Positions 12,201 to 23,964 of a stretch of DNA of 64,000 nucleotides are shown in pieces (the stretch's first letter is position 1; each line of letters begins with the position of its first letter). The translations under genes were made by a program, and so were the position numbers. The notes under the pieces were generated by a model. The model ran no database searches, was not told where the DNA came from, and worked only from the letters and a program-made list of their open reading frames with translations. This DNA is from Copromyces sp. CBS 386.78 (lineage: Eukaryota > Ascomycota > Sordariomycetes > Sordariales > Sordariaceae): NCBI GenBank assembly GCA_030685235.1, contig MU839176.1, forward strand, positions 108,047-172,046, read 5' to 3'.

Positions 12201-14019
12201 TATAGAAATTACTCTAAAAGCGACCAATATTTACTAACTCCTAATTATTTTTAAAGGCAAATTATTTTTTATATTTTTACAAACTTATTACTCTCCTAAA
12301 ATAATTTATAATTTCGTTTTTATCTCCTAATTTAATTATTTAAGCTTCGTTATAATATTTGGAAATAGCGTCGTTACAAGTATTTCTAATTATAGGATCC
12401 GCTTTCGAAGCTTCGAATCTAATAGGGTCTATATTTTAAATTAATTAACTAATATTCTTAAGTACCGCTTCGCTCTTACTACCTATATTATCGAACGTAA
12501 ACAATTAAAAATCTAATACAATCAATTCGTTTACTTTAATAAAAGGAATATTATTTCCCTCTAGAAGATATCTATTAATATTTATTCTATCCCCGACTCC
12601 TATTTCTATAATAAATACATATTTAACCGCTTTAAATAAATTCCCTATAAAGGTTTAATATATAAAGGGATACGTCCTCTCGAATACATTTATATAAATA
12701 TATATAGCCTATTCTACTTTAAAAGTTTATAAAAATAACGCTATTAAATAATAATTATTAATAATTTTACTTAATATATTTAGGTTTACGCCGTTAAAAC
12801 TAAGGACGAATTCCCCCAAGTTATTACTAAATAATTCTACGAATTTAATAGGCTAAAATAATCTATATATTACTTTTACTTTAATTAGGCTAGCGAGAAT
12901 ACTAGTAGGAAATTTTAATTATAATATTAAAACTATTTTATTATATTAATATACTCTATAATTAACTAATATAAATAGAATAGTATTTTAGAATATTTTA
13001 ATAAAATTTTATAAGAACGCCTTACTACTATTTTATTTAATAATAGTTTTAACCGTTGCCTTTGGCCAATCGTCTTCTAAATAGTCGTTTACCTTAAGAA
13101 CCAGTATCCTAATTATATAATAAATAAAACGCTATATAAAATATAGATTAACTATAAGCCTAATCTTTCCTACTTAAGAATTATTAACGCCCCCTACTAT
13201 TATAAATTATCCAACGCTAATTTCCCTAGCAAGTTAGCCCTTACTATTAGCCGCAGTAAGCTATTAAACTATAAGGGTTCTATAAATTACATTATCCTTA
13301 CTAAAGGTAATAAAATTATTTCTATTAATAATATAATTGTTAATAAGATATATATTTATATCTTTACTAACTTTACACCGGATTTTAACGCCGCCACTTC
13401 GCCTACCCTTTATCTTACGCCGGACTCTAATTCTAATACTTCTATTATAGACCTATCCGCTTTATTTCCCGATCTTCTAGTAGAGGGGTATATAATTATA
13501 CTATATAGCCCCCCCGCCGCTTATACCCTACTAATCCCGCCGTTTCCCCGGCCCCGGTTATTTCCCCGGCTCCCGGCTTCCTATACTTCCGCCTTACTTC
13601 TACTGGCTTTATATCTACTACCGGCCTTAACCCCGCTACCAATTTACTCCCCTAATATAAATTTAGGGGGAATTCTATTACTATAGCTAAAGGGAATTCC
13701 TAATTCGCTTATATTATTTCTACTCTCTTCTACTTAATCATTTAACCCCTTACTCCTAAATAAATTACTTTAATACTTATTTTAGCCCGAATTACTAATA
13801 TTATTATCGCTAATTTACAATATTATTTTTATTAGCGGTGATCTAAACTTTTTCGACCTAGACTACTAGCGTACTATTATAAACCGTTACCCCGAACTCT
13901 ATCCCCTAAATCTTATTATTTTCGATAGGTAACAATTACTACTAAAAGTAATTAATAGTCTTAAATCCAACCTTCTAACCTTTATTACCCTTATTACCTT
14001 ATTAGCACTAGAATTTAAA

Positions 14020-14773
14020 GAGAAACGCTATCTGCACCGCTGCAAAACTCTCACTGCACCGCCGCCCCACCCTCGCTCCATCTCTCCCGCGCGCTAATGC
14101 ACTCCAAAATTTTTGAGCCAATTAAATCGCTCGCATCCATTTGAATCTCCACACTCAGCTTGGCAGCGGTATTCTTTCATAGATTTCGCCTAGAAATCTT
14201 GGCATTACATTCTTTCATAAAATGTCACGTGCCCAGCCCACCCAGATGTGCACCCAAATGTGCACCCAGATTGGCCACTTTACAGCGCACTTTACAGCGC
14301 ACTTAGCAGTACGGTCGCACATCGCACGGTCGTACATCGCTCAATTGAATCGCTCAATTGAATCGCTCAATTAAATCGCTCAATTAAATCGCTTAGCTGT
14401 CAACGACTGTCAGCCAGATGCTAGCGCTTTGTTTACTTGGGGATATCTCGTAATGCGCGCGATGGTGGTTTGATTGATTATGAGGGTGATGATGGTGATG
14501 GTAGAGAAAGCGATACGATGCAAATTACTAAGTATAACGATTACAAAATCTAGCCTGTGCAGGGGTTTGAATGTGTAATGGGCTGTAATCTAGGGGCTTG
14601 GCGGGCGCGGTACGGTTTGCTAACGCCAAGAACAGGAGCTGTGGACTACGATCTAGATGCGAGCGATTTGATTGGCTCAAAAATTTTGGGGTGCATTAGC
14701 GCGCGGGAGAGATGGGGCGAGGGTGGGGCGGCGGTGTAGTGAGAGTTTTGCAGTGGTGCAGATAGCGTTTCTC
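14020..14773. mobile_element. Mutator-like MITE 1 (754 bp)
   Basis: Inverted repeats of about 115 bp start GAGAAACGCTATCTGCACCG and are flanked by the exact 8-bp duplication aatttaaa (14012-14019 and 14774-14781). It is not RIPped although its host copia-1 is. The internal part at 14180-14345 (CGCCTAGAAATCTTGGCATTAC, then CAGATGTGCACCC, TTTACAGCGCACTTTACAGCGCAC and CGGTCGCACATCGC) matches, in reverse complement, the right subterminal part of the MULE at 56930-57115. It is therefore a deletion-type relative of that family. A 60-codon open frame at 14557-14739 is not a gene. Confidence 0.9.
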
Positions 14774-15024
14774 AATTTAAAAACCTTCGAAAGGCTATTA
14801 AACGCCCGGACTAGAAAAATTAATATTTAATTATATAAGCCGAATACCAATCCCTTATCGATAATTAGACCTAGACCTTCGTTCCTTAAAACTTAGGCCG
14901 CCGCCTACTATCTAAAAAATAAGTATATAAATTTAAAATTGGTATAAATAGTGAAATCCTTCGTTATAAAGCTCACTAAGTAATTTAAAGCTTCGAATAA
15001 TAAGAGGGGATTAATTATAATAAA

Positions 15025-15759
15025 GAGAAAGTCTTTTCGGACCGTAGTAAAAGTCTTCCTATACCGTAGCCCCACCCACTTACACCCTTCCCGCGCGCTA
15101 ATGCACACCAAAATTTTTAAGCCAATCAAATCGCTCGCATCCAAATTGCGGTCCACACTCTACTTCGCCCACCCAGCCCAGATCATAGATGTGCACCCAA
15201 ATATGCACCCAGATGTGCACCTAGATGTGCACCTAGATGTGCACCCAGATGTGCACCCAGATGTGCACCTAGATTAGCCACTTTATAGCGCACTTTATAG
15301 CGCACTTAGCGGTACGGTCGCAAACGGTCGCACCCGGACATCGCTCAATTGAATCGCTCAATTGAATCGCTCAATTGAATCGCTTAATTGAATTGCTTAA
15401 CTAACTATCAACAATTGTTAGCAACTGTCAACGACTGTTAGCTAGACGAAAGTGCGTTATTTACTTAGCGATATCTCGTCTACGTACGATAGTAGTTTAA
15501 TTAATTATAGGGAAGGTGCACATCTGGGTGTACATCTGGGTGCACATCTGGGTGCATATCTGGGTGCACATCTGGGTGCATATTTGGGTGCACATCTATG
15601 ATCTGGGCTGGGTGGGCGAAGTAGAGTGTGGACCGCGATTTGGATGCGAGCGATTTGATTGGCTCAAAATTTTTGGTGTGCATTAGCGTAGCTTGGCGCG
15701 CGGGAAGGGTGGGGCTACGGTATAGGAAGACTTTTACTACGGTCCGAAAAGACTTTCTC
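15025..15759. mobile_element. Mutator-like MITE 2 (735 bp), with minisatellite in both arms
   Basis: Starts GAGAAAGTCTTTTCGGACCG and ends with its complement; the 8-bp duplication ataataaa lies at 15017-15024 and 15760-15767. The arms are about 230-240 bp and nearly perfect inverted repeats. Each contains 6-7 units of the 12-mer GATGTGCACCCA (15190-15272 and, inverted, 15513-15600). The centre has TTTATAGCGCAC and CGCTCAATTGAAT tandem repeats shared with MITE 1. The small open frames at 14908-15156 and 15501-15761 are products of this repeat. Confidence 0.92.
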
Positions 15760-15767
15760 ATAATAAA

Positions 15768-17040
15768 ATATTTACGTCCGTTATAAAACTTATAAATTAT
15801 AAATTTATTTTTACCTTCGCTACTACCTTCGATTTAGAATTCGAATAAATAGACGTCTAAACTACTTTTTTCTACAGTTTAATTAAGGAAGAAATTTTCG
15901 TAGAATAATTATTAAGTATTACCAATAATAACCCTACCTTAGTATATAAATTTAACTATACCTTATACAATTTAAAATAAAGCCTTCGGGTCTAGTATAA
16001 TACCTTAACTAAATTCTTTAATAGTTTTAATTTCTCTCCCTTCTCCGCCGACGCTACTATTTTTAATAAAGGTACTACTTATATCGCTATTTACGTCGAC
16101 GATTTCTTTATTACCGGGCTTTCTAAACCCAACGTTTAATAATTTAAAGTTACCCTTAATAAACGCTTTAAAATAATTAATATAGGACTTTATTCTTATT
16201 ATTTAAATATATTAATTATTTATAATAGGCTAAACTATATCTTTTAATTAAATTAAAAAACTTATTTTGAAAAAATATTTAAAGATTTTGGGATATTAAA
16301 CTACCGGCTAATAATTATATTAATAAATATTAATAAAATATTTAAACTACCCAAAGGTTTCGAAACTACCGCTGCCGATAAATATTAATATATAAGCACT
16401 ATTAATTCCCTTATATATACTATATTCGGTATACAATTAGACGTAATTTTTATAATATCCTTTTATAACCGCTACTTTGCTAAATTAACCTAATACTATA
16501 TTATAATTGTAAAACGTATTCTCCGGTACTTTTAAAGTACTTTTATCCTCTATTTTACTTACACTAATTTATTTATTCTATTTACCAGCTTTTTAAATAC
16601 GAATTAAAGGGGAGATACTGCTATTAAACGTTCTACTAGAGGTTATATATTCTATATCGGTAGTATAATTATTAATTAGTAATTTAAATACTAATAGATT
16701 ATTATTCTATTTTCTTACGAAGTAGAAGTAATAATATAAATTTAGGCGGCGAAAGAAACGATATAATTTAGAAGACTATTATTAAACTTCGCCTATCCTC
16801 TAATAGACGCTACTATTATTCATTACAATAATTAAAATACTATAGCCCTTACGAAAAACCTATAGTACTATACCCGTACTAAATATATTAATATTTAATA
16901 TATATAATATAAGGAGGTTTAAACTGTTAAAAGCGTAAATTTCTAATACGTACCTATTAAAGAGGAAGTCGCTAATATTTTTACAAAAGCCCTCCTCCGC
17001 AGTATTTTCGAACAATATTATTAAATTTTAAGCCTTTTAT
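15768..17040 (+). pseudogene. RIPped RT-RNase H region of copia-1
   Basis: The plus-strand frame from about 15829 reads FDLEFEQTDVQTTFLY, the copia RT 'DVktAFL' region. YVDDFFITG at 16092-16118 is the intact catalytic YVDD box. A VANIFTKALL-like stretch near 16980 is the usual C-terminal end of copia Pol. Stops break the frame. The start of this region was split from its upstream part by the MITE at 15025-15759. Confidence 0.85.
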
Positions 17041-17683
17041 AATAATATTATCGTTTTTTAATAATATATTTTTAGTACTTATATAGTTAATACTCCCCTA
17101 TATTTACATACCGCTATTTCTATACCTATTACGAAGTTATTATACCGCTTTATTATTTTTTATTATATTTTATATTAGGCTAATCCTTCCTATATATTTC
17201 TTACTCCCTCCAATTTACTATCCGTATACTTTAACGGTCTAAGTCGCAATTTCCTAATTTCCGCGAAATTCCTTAATATAAGAAATTTTAAAAATCGATT
17301 TATAAATATTTCTTATCCTTCTTACTACGCTACAACCTTATCTATATTTTTATTTTATCCGCTTTAACGAAATAAGTCAATTAGTACTAGCCTTATAATT
17401 TTACGACTATTAAATCCGGTATTATATTACTTCCCTATTTTTTTTCTTTTCTCTTACGAATTTTATTATTCCTTTACCTTTTTTTCGTACCTCTATTACT
17501 ATCCTTTTTCCTATTTACCCCTTATAGTAATAATCCTTTTTTCCTACTGAGTTTTATTAGTATTAACCGCGTTAGGCTAAGAGAGTATTCTTATAAATAA
17601 TTTTTTCTCCTTTTCTTTCCTCTTTCCCTCCTTTTCTCTTATCCTCTCCTAATAGGGCAATCTACGTTTAGATCGAGGGGGAG

Positions 17684-17870
17684 TATTGAAGCTATTTATA
17701 TATCTTGGCATTCTTGGTATTAGTAGATACGATCCACATATAGCTACCTTGTATATAAGTCGGACTTAGTCCTCCCTTTTCTCCTCTCTTACTCTCTTCT
17801 TCAATTAATCAAGACATTTCACCACTACTCTATCGTCTCACGTAATCACCTCCTTCGTCATGGTTCAACA
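17684..17870 (+). repeat. 3' LTR of copia-1
   Basis: 187 bp, starting TATTGAAG (RIPped TGTTGAAG) and ending TTCAACA unchanged. RIP is visible at the inner edge and fades toward the host flank, the mirror image of the 5' LTR. Confidence 0.95.
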
Positions 17871-17875
17871 TGGCG

Positions 17876-20326
17876 GGCCAGACCTTGGGGTGTTTGGGCT
17901 GGGCCGCGACCGACCGGGCAATGGCGGGCATGGCGGCGGCGGCAACATTTCTGGGGCTGGTGCTGAGAGCGAGGGCAAAGGAGAGGAGGTATAGAAATGG
18001 GAACTTTATGTTGCTGGCTGGCTGGTTGGTTGGTTGAGGACTGGACAGCGATTGAGATTGAGATTGGAAAATGGGTGTTGAAAGAGGTTGAGAGAGTGAT
18101 GGATCGTGGGTACTGGACTACTAGCTGGGATGTGCTCTCAAATGGTGATTGAAGAGATGAAATATGGTATGGGTTGGACTTGGGATGCAGAAACTGGGGA
18201 TGCAAAAAGAAAATTTGGAAAGCAGGAAAGAAACAAGGAAACCATGCGTATTTCTCGTTATCCAATACACGATTGCACGACTTTCCTCTCCACCGTCGGG
18301 ACCGGAGAACATCGTCGAATGTCCGACGAAGAAGCACTGCATGCAGCTATGCTGTTGATAACTAGAGATGCACATGGATGCAAGCTTAGGCGGGGCAGAA
18401 TACAGAAAAAAAAAAATTTAAAAAAATTTCCTGGTCGCCGACCTACAGCCGTAATTTACGACCAACCTATAAATGGCAGGCACCTTCTGTCTATCTCCCT
18501 TTGTCTTCCTTTCGCTTCCTGATCTCAAGCACCCATCAATTTTTCACACCATCTCCAAGCATCTCCGAACTCAATTGCTACCATTAAGTATTGTTTCGCG
18601 TGTAGACTTTGCTATCGTTCAGCTTTCCTAAGCGTCCTAGGAATGGCCGTGTGTGGTTTTGCTCGTAATTGTAGTCGTATCGTGGAAACAATTGTCTTGA
18701 TCGTGATCGTGTTATCGTAGTCGTCGTTCACGTCGTTTAAACGTGGAGTGAGGAGGCAAGCGAAGCCTAACGGGAGAGGATGCTACCCTGCGTAATGGAC
18801 ATGACCTGGAGCAGGAGAAGAGAGGATGGTGAGTGTCAGACTTGTAAGAAACAGAAGAGGTTTAGTAGGAGGCGCAGCAATAATATCGGTTGTGACGACG
18901 ACGACGTACCTCAACCTCGATTGTTAAGGAGGCTCTGTTGGCGCCATCGTGTGTGCGACGGTAAACAACGTTTTGGGTGCGACATGCTGGAAGAAGTCTG
19001 AAGGTGGTGATGTCGAGCGCATCTGATAGGGTAGGACGGGGCGATAGGGTGGTCGGGGTGGTGTCGAGCATGGGTTCTTGTCATGTCTGTACCCGACGAG
19101 CGGCCGACGAGGGTCGAGAAGGACAAGGCCACCAATGGTGGTGATGGAAATTTGAAAGTTTGTTGAGAAAGGTTGCATTGGAAATGGGCGCAATGGAGAT
19201 CATCAGATGGCGGAGGGACTGCGTCAAGATTGCGCTAAGTTTTGGGGTAGGCATCGTCTGCAGCAGGCAGACAGCTGTCACTCTGTCACTGTTACTTCCC
19301 GCGCGCCGCGCCTTCTATCCCATCTTCCACTTGTTGTTCGTTCTTTCATCTTGAGCATCATGAGATGACTTTTCATCTTTGCAACTTCCATTTCTTGTCC
19401 ATTCCTTCCACCGCAGCTCTCGTATCCACAACATCAAAACTGAGCGGTCAACTTGGAAGGCGGAAATGAGGTGATTGAGTCTGCCGTGTTGGGTTGCTGC
19501 ATGTCAGCATCGATTCTTTTCTCTTGGGAAATAATTTCCTTTTCAGGCCCCAAGTACGATTACGGAGGAAGGTTCTAGCTCTTTTGGCCTGTTTCATCGT
19601 AGGCTATCTCCGCAACCACCAGGCAATATCTCCGACTGTCTTCTCATCGCATCAGCAACTTGAACCGACACAACCAGAAAAGTGTTGAGACATCGCCACA
19701 ATGCAAGTCCATCGTGGTTTCTAAACCGGGACCAAAAACTGGCCAAAAGTTGCCCAGTTGAGCACGAGCACGCTGAGCTGGTGCTGCGCCTTCCTGCCTG
19801 CGTGGCCAAAGAGGGGGTTGCACCCACAAATTGATTTGTTTACGTTTGACAATACAGGAAGTACCCCTCCCGCCGTCGAAGATTATGGAATATCGTGATA
19901 TTTCAAGCAACCAGGCTGGTGTCGATGAGAGAATACGGACCGAACCCGGAGTGTTGCGACTGAAGCTGAACGTGGTCCTATCGTCACCACACTTGAGATA
20001 CGAGGTAAAGTTGTCACTGCGGCTCGATCGCCTCGCTCACCCCTCTATTCTCCTCGGATCTTGCCGTGTGCAATTGACCACCACCATAACCCCACCTCGG
20101 TTCGCGGCATTGCTCTTCACATCATCTTCCCTGCGACGGAGAATTGATAAAATCCCAACAGTCCCATCTCAAATGGATATAAACAATGTCCCGGAAACGC
20201 TGCCGAGATGGCGTCAATGCTATACATACTCCGACGATTTACGCTTATGGCCATGGGAGTAATACGAGGTCACAATGCTGTGTCTTGCGGCTCGAATCAT
20301 GGATCACCCCGCCAATGCTTCAACAT
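17876..20326. other. Non-RIPped intergenic region, no supported gene
   Basis: Balanced composition. Many short, mutually overlapping open frames lie at 17858-18522, 18780-19354, 19494-19910 and 19831-20262. None has a recognisable domain, and I could not join any into a convincing spliced gene. 18400-18430 is an A/T-rich run. 18480-18640 is CT-rich, as in many fungal promoters, and is followed by a 25-codon frame at 18643. A plus-strand frame at 20186-21118 is the antisense shadow of the minus-strand gene. An undetected intron-rich gene cannot be excluded. Confidence 0.5.
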
Positions 20327-21112
20327 TTACCGCCACGGCCACCACATACCACCATCGTGGAGGACGGCCAAAGCGTTATGTTTCATCTTCTCCCACAGGG
20401 CTTCATCGAAGTGAGGAGGATACCCCATATGATGCCTCAAATTGTCCCATGCCATCCGGTACAATGCCTTTTTGCCAGGGCCCCGATAATTCCGTGCCGC
20501 CACTTCCTGCAGCTTTTGATACCAAGTGCACGTATCCCACTCCGGCTTCATCGCCATGTGGGCGTAGTGATCACCGACCGATTCACGCATCCAGTTTCTC
20601 AGCTTAGTGTTATGTTTGTTGAAGGTTTCCCAGCACCAGCTTTCGTACTCGAATGTCTCCTGATCCAGGTTCAACAGATCCTTCCCGTCAAAAGTGAGAT
20701 CGCGCCGCGAGATGACGAGGTCGGCGAGGATCTCCTGACGGTGTCGGTCGGGGACTTTGTTGTTGTCTTCTTCTGTGGTTGTGTCGGTTTCCATGATGTG
20801 TGTGTAGAAGGCATCCCCGTTTTCCAATGCTTGAAGCTCTCGTTTGGCATTTTCCACTCGCCCGTTCGCTGCCCTCGTGGTGTGGATGGGATGATAGTCG
20901 GCTGGCTTTGGGCGGGAGAACAGGGGGACTTCCGCGACGGCTGGCTTGTTTTCCAAAACGTGGTCCCCCAGCCAAGGCACTCCGATCACTTTACGTCGGA
21001 AATCCCAGTCCCAGCTGGGCCAGTCTTCGGCGCTCTGGAGGAACGGGTCATCGTACTTTTGGATGTAGTATTCGAGGTTGTAGGGGGTGTACATGTAGTC
21101 GGAGCGGGCCAT
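20327..21112 (-). CDS. Hypothetical protein, 261 residues, parent of the local pseudogene
   Basis: Single exon. I chose the ATG at 21112 (MARSDYMYTPYN) because it has A at -3 and G at +4. An in-frame ATG at 21157 would add 15 Lys/Arg-rich residues from an A-rich leader and looks weaker. The protein is soluble, charged and Trp-rich, with no signal peptide or membrane segment. It has a PSWDWDFRRKVIG segment early (about residues 32-44), an Asn/Arg/Glu-rich helical stretch NGRVENAKRELQALENGD at about 82-99, an acidic ETDTTTEEDNN linker and a C-terminal MWWPWR. I recognise no family. That it is a real coding region is supported by a diverged copy at 24581-25031 that preserves DDP, LQS-E--PSWD, the E-(N/D)-(K/E)-PAV block and the helical stretch. 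The overlapping plus-strand frame has no such support. Confidence 0.65.
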   Translation of the reverse strand: MARSDYMYTPYNLEYYIQKYDDPFLQSAEDWPSWDWDFRRKVIGVPWLGDHVLENKPAVAEVPLFSRPKPADYHPIHTTRAANGRVENAKRELQALENGDAFYTHIMETDTTTEEDNNKVPDRHRQEILADLVISRRDLTFDGKDLLNLDQETFEYESWCWETFNKHNTKLRNWMRESVGDHYAHMAMKPEWDTCTWYQKLQEVAARNYRGPGKKALYRMAWDNLRHHMGYPPHFDEALWEKMKHNALAVLHDGGMWWPWR

Positions 21113-21235
21113 GATTGACGCCTGCTGGTTTCGATTCCGGGGGTATTTTTTTTTCATATTCTTTATTTTTCCAGGAGAGACAATGTTACCTTAGTTTTTC
21201 ATCTTCCTTTATAGCGTGGATGCACGCGTGCCGGT

Positions 21236-21260
21236 GATAAGAGATAAGATAAGATAAGAC
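21236..21260 (+). promoter_or_regulatory. Cluster of GATAAG sites upstream of the 20327-21112 gene
   Basis: TGATAAGAGATAAGATAAGATAAG gives four GATAA motifs in 25 bp, about 124 bp upstream of the chosen ATG. Fungal GATA factors (nitrogen, light or siderophore regulators) bind HGATAR. Binding here is inferred. A related pair lies upstream of the duplicate at 25285-25299. Confidence 0.4.
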
Positions 21261-21879
21261 AAGCACCTGCCTGCTGCCGCGTTCTTGTATGTCCTCACAG
21301 GTTGTGTTCCTTTTTTTTCTTCTTTTTTCTAATGTTATATCTCCAGTATCGTCAACTAGATGCACATACGACTATAGATGTAATTAGAGAACTCGGGTTC
21401 TTATCCACTTTCCCATAGTGGCATCGTAGCTTGGTCGGTGATGACTAGGGTCACGAAGGGGTTTTTTTTTTGTTTTTTTTTTAAGTGTTTTTGAGGTGTA
21501 CTTCAAAGCGGGCTTATTTTTTCTTCAGGTGACATCAGAGAGAACGTCCGATAGGAGACATAACAAGATAAAATGAGCGCTCTCTGCTATTTGTCGTGTT
21601 CGTAAATAAGGTACCTATCTGAACGAACGAAACACCAAGAAACTCGCGACGATCATTCCAAAGAAACCTGGAGGTACATATAAGCTTCCTTACCATTCTC
21701 ACGACTTTACTCCCTTGTTATTTTCTTCCCATCTCATTCCCATTCCATTCCCAGAGCCTTGTTGTCCTCGAGAATACGTTTCCTGCCAAGACAAAAGATC
21801 ATTTCACAAAAGAAAAACAAGAAAAAAAAGAAACCGGAAAAGAAGAACAAAGGAAGAACAAAAGAAGGGCAAAAGAAGT
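21261..21879. other. Spacer between the two minus-strand genes
   Basis: Holds the 3' region of the HET gene and the distal promoter of the 20327-21112 gene. Homopolymer T runs lie near 21312-21330 and 21460-21482, and an A/G-rich run lies at 21800-21890. No gene seen. Confidence 0.5.
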
Positions 21880-23964
21880 TCAAACGAGGAAGAAATCCCT
21901 CTTCTCCGCTGTATCGGCAATCTCTCCGTCCATGATCCCATCACAGTACGCTTCTCCAACGAGCGTATACATGTTCTCCCCATGTTCCGGCGCCGGCCTG
22001 ATGACGTAGGCAACGATGTCGCCGTAGAAGATGACGACGAGGTCGCCGGGCTCTGCATGCTTGGGGCCCATGCCTAGGTAGCCTTTTTCTGTTAGGTAAG
22101 GGCGTTTACCGCTCATACTCCCTAAACTGTTCAGGTAACCTGAGTGCATGACTCCGTCGTCGATAATCTTCAAGGCAGTGTCACTAATTAGTGTCGCGCC
22201 TAGATCCCTCGCGAACTCCAAAAACCGCCTATACACCTCAATATCCGTTGAGACCGCCCTCCTCTTTCTAAGACTCTCATTAATATGAATATATGACAGG
22301 CTGTCACCGATAGGCGTACGCCAAAGGGATTCAAAATGTCGTAATGCAGTTTGGTAGACTGCGGGTTTTTTGTTGATTGACATAAGCCATAGCCTTCCCA
22401 TCGAGCCGGCAAATTCGATCCAGGGCTGGCCAAAGCCAATCGGAGGATTGTTTCCTCTTTCTTCAATTATATCAACAAGATATCCGCGAAGTCCAAGGAC
22501 ATTAGAGTTGGAGGTTGGGACAACTTCGGCTTTGGAACTGTTCCCGCACGGCGAATATGATCGACCCACCCCCCCGCCGCGTTTGCGCTCAAAACTCTCG
22601 GTCAACTTGTTCCGCCAATCTGGTACCCAGGTTGGTAGCGGTACTTGGTTTGTGGCTTCTATCTCCATATCCTTAGGCTCAGTTTTGGGGAATTGCGCAT
22701 AACGCAGGACGGCGAGAGAAGGGAGAAAGCCGGGTTTGGGACTTGGTCGACCTTTCTCAATGATGGCTCTTGCTATTTGTGTTAGCACCTCCGCAGTGCT
22801 CGTCCCGGAGTAATCAGGAACAATGCCTAGCTCATCAGCATCTGATGCTAAGCCGAGTAGTCCATATACCCTATCCCGATACTGTGTTGCGTTGAGATTT
22901 ATGGTCCTGTCGGTATACAGGTTCACAAGCAGTTCCAGTAGCGAATCCATATTTGAATCTGCGTAATTCAAAAGGCCAACAAAGGCGATCAATTCTTCTG
23001 GCCCAGTGGTCAATCTGGATGTTATCCACTCCCGATATTTCGCTCTCCAAGAATTCATTTTGTCGGCTAATGCGGGCGACCTGAAATCCGGGGAAGCCAT
23101 ATTGGCATGACCCAAGACGAGCACAGAAGAAGTTAAAGCTGTTTGCCTGATTGCTTTATCACCACAAACAAACAGTACCCGGCCGGACAGACAGAATTCT
23201 TGTATAATCCAAACGCGCGAAAACCAGGCTCTCGACTGCCATTTTCCGAGCTTTTGGGGAGAATTAAAACGCCCGAAAAGCTCAAATGCCTTGTCAGTAA
23301 TGACAGTAGCGGGTTGCGTCGAATAATCAAGCGGCGGCAGATGCCCGCGACGCAGACTCCAATCTTGCCAAGGCATCATTTGTTCCATCGTCTCGAGGAT
23401 TTGCGACCACATATCCATGACTTCATCTGAATGGTCACCCGATGGTCCAAGCCAAGCGAGGACCTCATATGCAGTTGAGTAGATATTCTTCATCAGCCGC
23501 ACTTGATGTGACTTTTCGTCGTCAAAGTCTTGGTTGATGCAGATTTGGTCGATCCAGATGGTGAGGATGAGACCTTGGGAGCAAAAAAGACGTCGGAGAT
23601 GTCGCAAACAGATATCCAGTGAAGCCGTAATAGGTAGGCTGAGTTTCGCGCATGTGCGGCTTCGGTCGTACTCGAGTGGATCTTGCATCCGGGTTTTATC
23701 CTTTGACTCCCGGGGAAAGTTGATGATGGAGATCTCGTGAGTTTTCTTGTTTTCGCCCCATGTATATGAAAGGGCGTAGTATTTTCCTGTTTCGCCCAGT
23801 GGTCTGACGTAAATTCGGCATTGGAGATCATCCGCGAAATTTTGAGCCGGACAAAGCTGGAGCAGCCGAATGCTGGTAGAGGGGTCGTGGAGCGGCACCA
23901 AATCGTAGGTGAACGTGCCTTGGGCATTCGTTTTCATGATGCTGGTCCGTACCGTATCGGCCAT
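21880..23964 (-). CDS. HET-domain protein (heterokaryon incompatibility family)
   Basis: One uninterrupted frame of 694 residues from the ATG at 23964 (MADTVRTSIMKTN). The frame stays open upstream to 23988, but only a TTG is there, so the ATG is preferred. The N-terminal third is a HET domain (PF06985): YALSYTWGE at about residue 83, then LSLPITASLDICLRHLR, then IWIDQICINQ at about 136-145, then the RVWIIQE block at about 250. The rest (about 300-694) is the variable region, with DRVYGLLGLASD, a LPTWVPDW segment and a C-terminal part ending RPAPEHGEN...FFLV. This layout is usual for this large Pezizomycotina family, whose members trigger cell death or block fusion between unlike strains. The partner is not predictable. 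There is no NACHT, WD40 or prion-like segment. All hallmark blocks are intact and no RIP is visible, so the gene is probably functional. Confidence 0.93.
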   Translation of the reverse strand: MADTVRTSIMKTNAQGTFTYDLVPLHDPSTSIRLLQLCPAQNFADDLQCRIYVRPLGETGKYYALSYTWGENKKTHEISIINFPRESKDKTRMQDPLEYDRSRTCAKLSLPITASLDICLRHLRRLFCSQGLILTIWIDQICINQDFDDEKSHQVRLMKNIYSTAYEVLAWLGPSGDHSDEVMDMWSQILETMEQMMPWQDWSLRRGHLPPLDYSTQPATVITDKAFELFGRFNSPQKLGKWQSRAWFSRVWIIQEFCLSGRVLFVCGDKAIRQTALTSSVLVLGHANMASPDFRSPALADKMNSWRAKYREWITSRLTTGPEELIAFVGLLNYADSNMDSLLELLVNLYTDRTINLNATQYRDRVYGLLGLASDADELGIVPDYSGTSTAEVLTQIARAIIEKGRPSPKPGFLPSLAVLRYAQFPKTEPKDMEIEATNQVPLPTWVPDWRNKLTESFERKRGGGVGRSYSPCGNSSKAEVVPTSNSNVLGLRGYLVDIIEERGNNPPIGFGQPWIEFAGSMGRLWLMSINKKPAVYQTALRHFESLWRTPIGDSLSYIHINESLRKRRAVSTDIEVYRRFLEFARDLGATLISDTALKIIDDGVMHSGYLNSLGSMSGKRPYLTEKGYLGMGPKHAEPGDLVVIFYGDIVAYVIRPAPEHGENMYTLVGEAYCDGIMDGEIADTAEKRDFFLV

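Larger units (their letters stand above)
9676..17870 (+). mobile_element. copia-1: full-length RIPped Ty1/copia retrotransposon
   Basis: Two 187-bp LTRs (9676-9862 and 17684-17870) bound the element, which is flanked by an exact 5-bp duplication, tggcg, at 9671-9675 and 17871-17875. A primer site follows the left LTR and a purine tract (GATCGAGGGGGAG) precedes the right LTR. The order gag, protease, integrase, RT/RNase H on the plus strand fits Pseudoviridae. Coding capacity is destroyed by RIP. Two Mutator-like MITEs at 14020-14773 and 15025-15759 are not RIPped and so arrived later. Without them the element would be about 6.7 kb. Confidence 0.95.

Noticed and set aside
15190..15600. CRISPR-like array of short repeats in MITE 2
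   Set aside because: The units are contiguous 12-mers without spacers and lie in inverted-repeat arms of a transposon in a fungal genome.
18106..18522. 138-codon plus-strand frame and overlapping frames on both strands
   Set aside because: Five mutually overlapping frames, no recognisable domain and no splice model that extends any of them.
20186..21118. 310-codon plus-strand frame
   Set aside because: It is antisense to the 20327-21112 gene, whose protein, unlike this frame, has a recognisable decayed paralogue.
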